Shown: positions 62,531 to 64,000 of the stretch, in pieces | Layout of the letters: every line of letters starts with the position of its first letter | Position numbering within the stretch: position 1 is the first letter of the stretch | Assembly: GCA_042862465.1 (NCBI GenBank) | Contig: JASTVH010000002.1 | Location: 496,001 to 560,000, forward strand | Origin: JASTVH01 sp042862465 | GTDB taxonomy: Bacteria; Pseudomonadota; Gammaproteobacteria; Pseudomonadales; Oleiphilaceae | Length of the DNA stretch: 64,000 bases | Direction of reading: 5' to 3' | Made by a program: the position numbers and the translations under genes | Notes under the pieces: model-generated | Seen by the model: only the letters and a program-made list of their open reading frames with translations | The model's database searches: none | What the model was told of the DNA's origin: nothing

Positions 62531-62553
62531 GGCCCAGTCATTATGACTGGGCC
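62531..62553 (-). terminator. Terminator after the Tat-exported beta-propeller gene
   Basis: GGCCCAGTCA, a three-base loop and TGACTGGGCC form a perfect 10-bp stem 18 bp after the stop codon. Read on the minus strand it is followed by TTTA, a short U-run, so it is a probable intrinsic terminator. Confidence 0.7.
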
Positions 62554-62571
62554 CGCCTCAGCTTCGACCTT

Positions 62572-63675
62572 TTATTGACCTAGAGATATTTGCATCAAAT
62601 AGAGATCGAGAGCGTCATTGTTATCATATTCGGCATAGGCCTTGCTTGAAACAAAGGCCACTGTGCCATCGTCTCCAACCCCATACACGCCTCGTGGATC
62701 GCGTGATATAACTTGGCTTTCACCCGAAGTGGTGTCTTTCAGGTGAAGGTATGGCCAATCTTTGATCAACAGTAAGCTTCCAGAATTGCTCATCATCACG
62801 CTATCTGGTCCGTTGACTCCGGTGATCGTCTCTACGGCGTTGGTTTCGGGGTGAAAACCGTAGATGCCACTGTCATCCCAAAAACCAACGAGACTGCCAT
62901 CATTACTCATCCCTGCCAGTTTTGATTTTGAACCTGGGGTGTTTGAAACAAACTGCGTGGACATGGTGACGCGATCGAATACATAGACGTTTTCCAAGTC
63001 ATTCGAATCGGCCCCGTTGAGCGCAGCCTTTGTAGTGAACGCTACCTGCTGGCCATTTGCGGAAATATCCACCGATGGGACGTAGCTTCCGTCCGAGATG
63101 TCTGCTGCTATCAGGTCTTTCTGGCCTGTTGACAGTGTGTAGGTGAAAAGAGACAGGGAGTCGCCCGTACCGGATGCGAGATACGCAATGACAGAGCCAT
63201 CTTCACTCATATCGAGTGGTACATTAAATGGCAGTTGCTGTGCGGTGCCCGAATCGCTGCTGTAAAGGAAAGCGGCAGAGCCCAGGCGCATGAAATAATT
63301 TCCCAACAGGACATGTTCTCCTGAATCGTCGACAGCTACGGGGATACGTGCCCTGCCACCGCCAGTCAGCTGATTGCCGTCCGAATCGACGCTAACCATC
63401 AGGTATTTGCCGGTAGAACGATCCAGCAGGAAGGTGTCGTTATCATTGCCGTTTTCGTCGTTATCGGAGAGATAATCGGCCCGTGACATTGAGGCCACGA
63501 ACCGCCCGTTACCGCTCAGTGCCGTCGGCGAGTAATTGGTGCTCGGAGGAACCTGAACTAAGGCGCCGAAGACGTCAGTGTCTGCGTTGGCAGGGAGGCT
63601 CATGGGGGCGATCAGTGCCGTAAGGGAGCCTGCCAAAGAGAGTTTAGCGAGAAAACCTCTGCGGTTGTTTTTCAT
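62572..63675 (-). CDS. Tat-exported beta-propeller protein of unknown function
   Basis: A 367-residue protein with GAGGATG before the ATG. The N-terminus MKNNRRGFLAKLSLAGSL is a twin-arginine signal (RRGFL), cleaved near NADTD. The body is a run of propeller-like blades with repeated S-x-D/N-G motifs (ALSGNGRFVASMSRA; SVDISANGQQVAFTTKA; GMSNDGSLVGFWDD; VMMSNSGSLLLIKDW), as in TolB/PD40-type proteins. An acidic insertion (NDENGNDNDTF) may bind calcium. Function unknown. By eye, its G+C is lower than that of nearby genes, and an IS-end-like inverted repeat is close by, so recent transfer is possible. Confidence 0.7.
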   Translation of the reverse strand: MKNNRRGFLAKLSLAGSLTALIAPMSLPANADTDVFGALVQVPPSTNYSPTALSGNGRFVASMSRADYLSDNDENGNDNDTFLLDRSTGKYLMVSVDSDGNQLTGGGRARIPVAVDDSGEHVLLGNYFMRLGSAAFLYSSDSGTAQQLPFNVPLDMSEDGSVIAYLASGTGDSLSLFTYTLSTGQKDLIAADISDGSYVPSVDISANGQQVAFTTKAALNGADSNDLENVYVFDRVTMSTQFVSNTPGSKSKLAGMSNDGSLVGFWDDSGIYGFHPETNAVETITGVNGPDSVMMSNSGSLLLIKDWPYLHLKDTTSGESQVISRDPRGVYGVGDDGTVAFVSSKAYAEYDNNDALDLYLMQISLGQ

Positions 63676-63919
63676 GTTTCATCCTCATTATTGTGTTTTG
63701 CTTCCTATCAATTAGGCAGCGATTGCCGCCTGTTTTTTGCACCTGGGAGTATGTCAACGCTTTGTTTTATATGAAAATAAAAACCAGGTGGGATGGTTAT
63801 AGTTAGACAGGCGTCACATTTTTGATGGATGGCACAGCTGGTTTATCAAGTAGAGGGCTGTAAGGTCTGACCGTCGTTTTCAGGACCCTCGTCACTTCCA
63901 AGTGTTACATTGGCCGCTG

Positions 63920-64000
63920 TCATTGCTGTGGCCGTGGCACGAGACAGGCAAACAGTAGCCCCCAGAGAAGGGCGCCGACACCGATCCAGAAGGCACTGGT
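63920..64000 (-). CDS. C-terminus of a membrane protein, cut by the window end
   Basis: Reading in from base 64000 on the minus strand, the frame encodes 26 codons ending in a TGA (63920-63922). It reads TSAFWIGVGALLWGLLFACL followed by a short hydrophilic tail: a Trp/Leu/Gly-rich membrane helix. Only the last helix of the protein is in the window, so the family is unknown. Confidence 0.45.
   Translation of the reverse strand, partial: TSAFWIGVGALLWGLLFACLVPRPQQ

Noticed and set aside
1..64000. CRISPR arrays, tRNA or rRNA genes, prophage and complete insertion sequences
   Set aside because: No regularly spaced direct repeats, no tRNA- or rRNA-like sequence, and no transposase, integrase or phage structural protein were recognised.

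Overview
The window is dense, GC-rich chromosomal DNA (by eye about 60% G+C) from a free-living, probably marine or halotolerant gammaproteobacterium. Evidence for this is the gammaproteobacterial-type genes yheV, dbpA, ygjV-like, yeiH-like and dkgB, a BCCT osmolyte transporter, diheme c-type cytochromes, many chemoreceptor and c-di-GMP genes, and proteins carrying PEP-CTERM and GlyGly-CTERM-like sorting tails. I cannot fix the genus from sequence alone. No rRNA, tRNA, CRISPR array, prophage or complete insertion sequence was found. The window reads as ordinary chromosome with several accessory patches, not as a mobile island.

Layout. 0-6.1 kb: the end of a diguanylate cyclase, an MMPL/RND exporter, yheV, a folded inverted-repeat element, a periplasmic metallo-beta-lactamase-fold protein and an iron-dependent alcohol dehydrogenase. 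6.1-13.1 kb (all minus strand): a secreted SYLF/Ysc84 protein fused to EF-hands, a secreted coiled-coil protein, phosphoketolase, a DUF2279-like protein, a DUF2231 membrane protein and a YeiH-type exporter divergent from its LysR regulator. 14-21 kb: an HD-GYP phosphodiesterase, a PEP-CTERM protein, a methyltransferase, an SDR and a 7TMR-DISM hybrid histidine kinase. 21-25 kb: three oxidoreductases and a CBS protein. 25-31.5 kb: a signalling cluster (PAS-GGDEF cyclase, GAF-HD-GYP phosphodiesterase, a lone solute-binding protein, a chemoreceptor).

31.8-41 kb: a metallo-beta-lactamase/rhodanese fusion with an altered metal motif, a Bcr/CflA exporter gene interrupted by one TAG codon, a secreted TxSxG hydrolase with a membrane-anchored partner, two diheme cytochromes including a thiosulfate dehydrogenase-like protein, and a DUF1326/DUF2182 pair. 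41-47.5 kb: a BCCT transporter, a NYN protein, a BdlA-like PAS-PAS chemotaxis transducer, a CurA-like reductase divergent from a LysR regulator with a clear palindromic operator, and a YgjV-like membrane protein. 47.5-53 kb: two large exported surface proteins with lower G+C (an ELWxxDGT-type lipoprotein and a thrombospondin-3 protein with a glycine-rich C-terminal sorting tail). 53-64 kb: an MFS exporter, two divergent lone solute-binding proteins beside a third GGDEF cyclase, a DUF21 protein, an EamA transporter, dbpA, a fatty acid desaturase and a Tat-exported beta-propeller in an AT-richer pocket with an IS-end-like inverted repeat.

The strongest shared theme is signal transduction over c-di-GMP (three GGDEF and two HD-GYP proteins plus a BdlA-like transducer), placed beside periplasmic solute-binding proteins that have no transporter partners. 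I found no clear multi-gene defence system or other wholly new system. The best candidates for undescribed biology are the hydrolase/partner operon, the DUF1326-DUF2182 pair, the solute-binding protein/c-di-GMP neighbourhoods and the Ysc84-EF-hand fusion.
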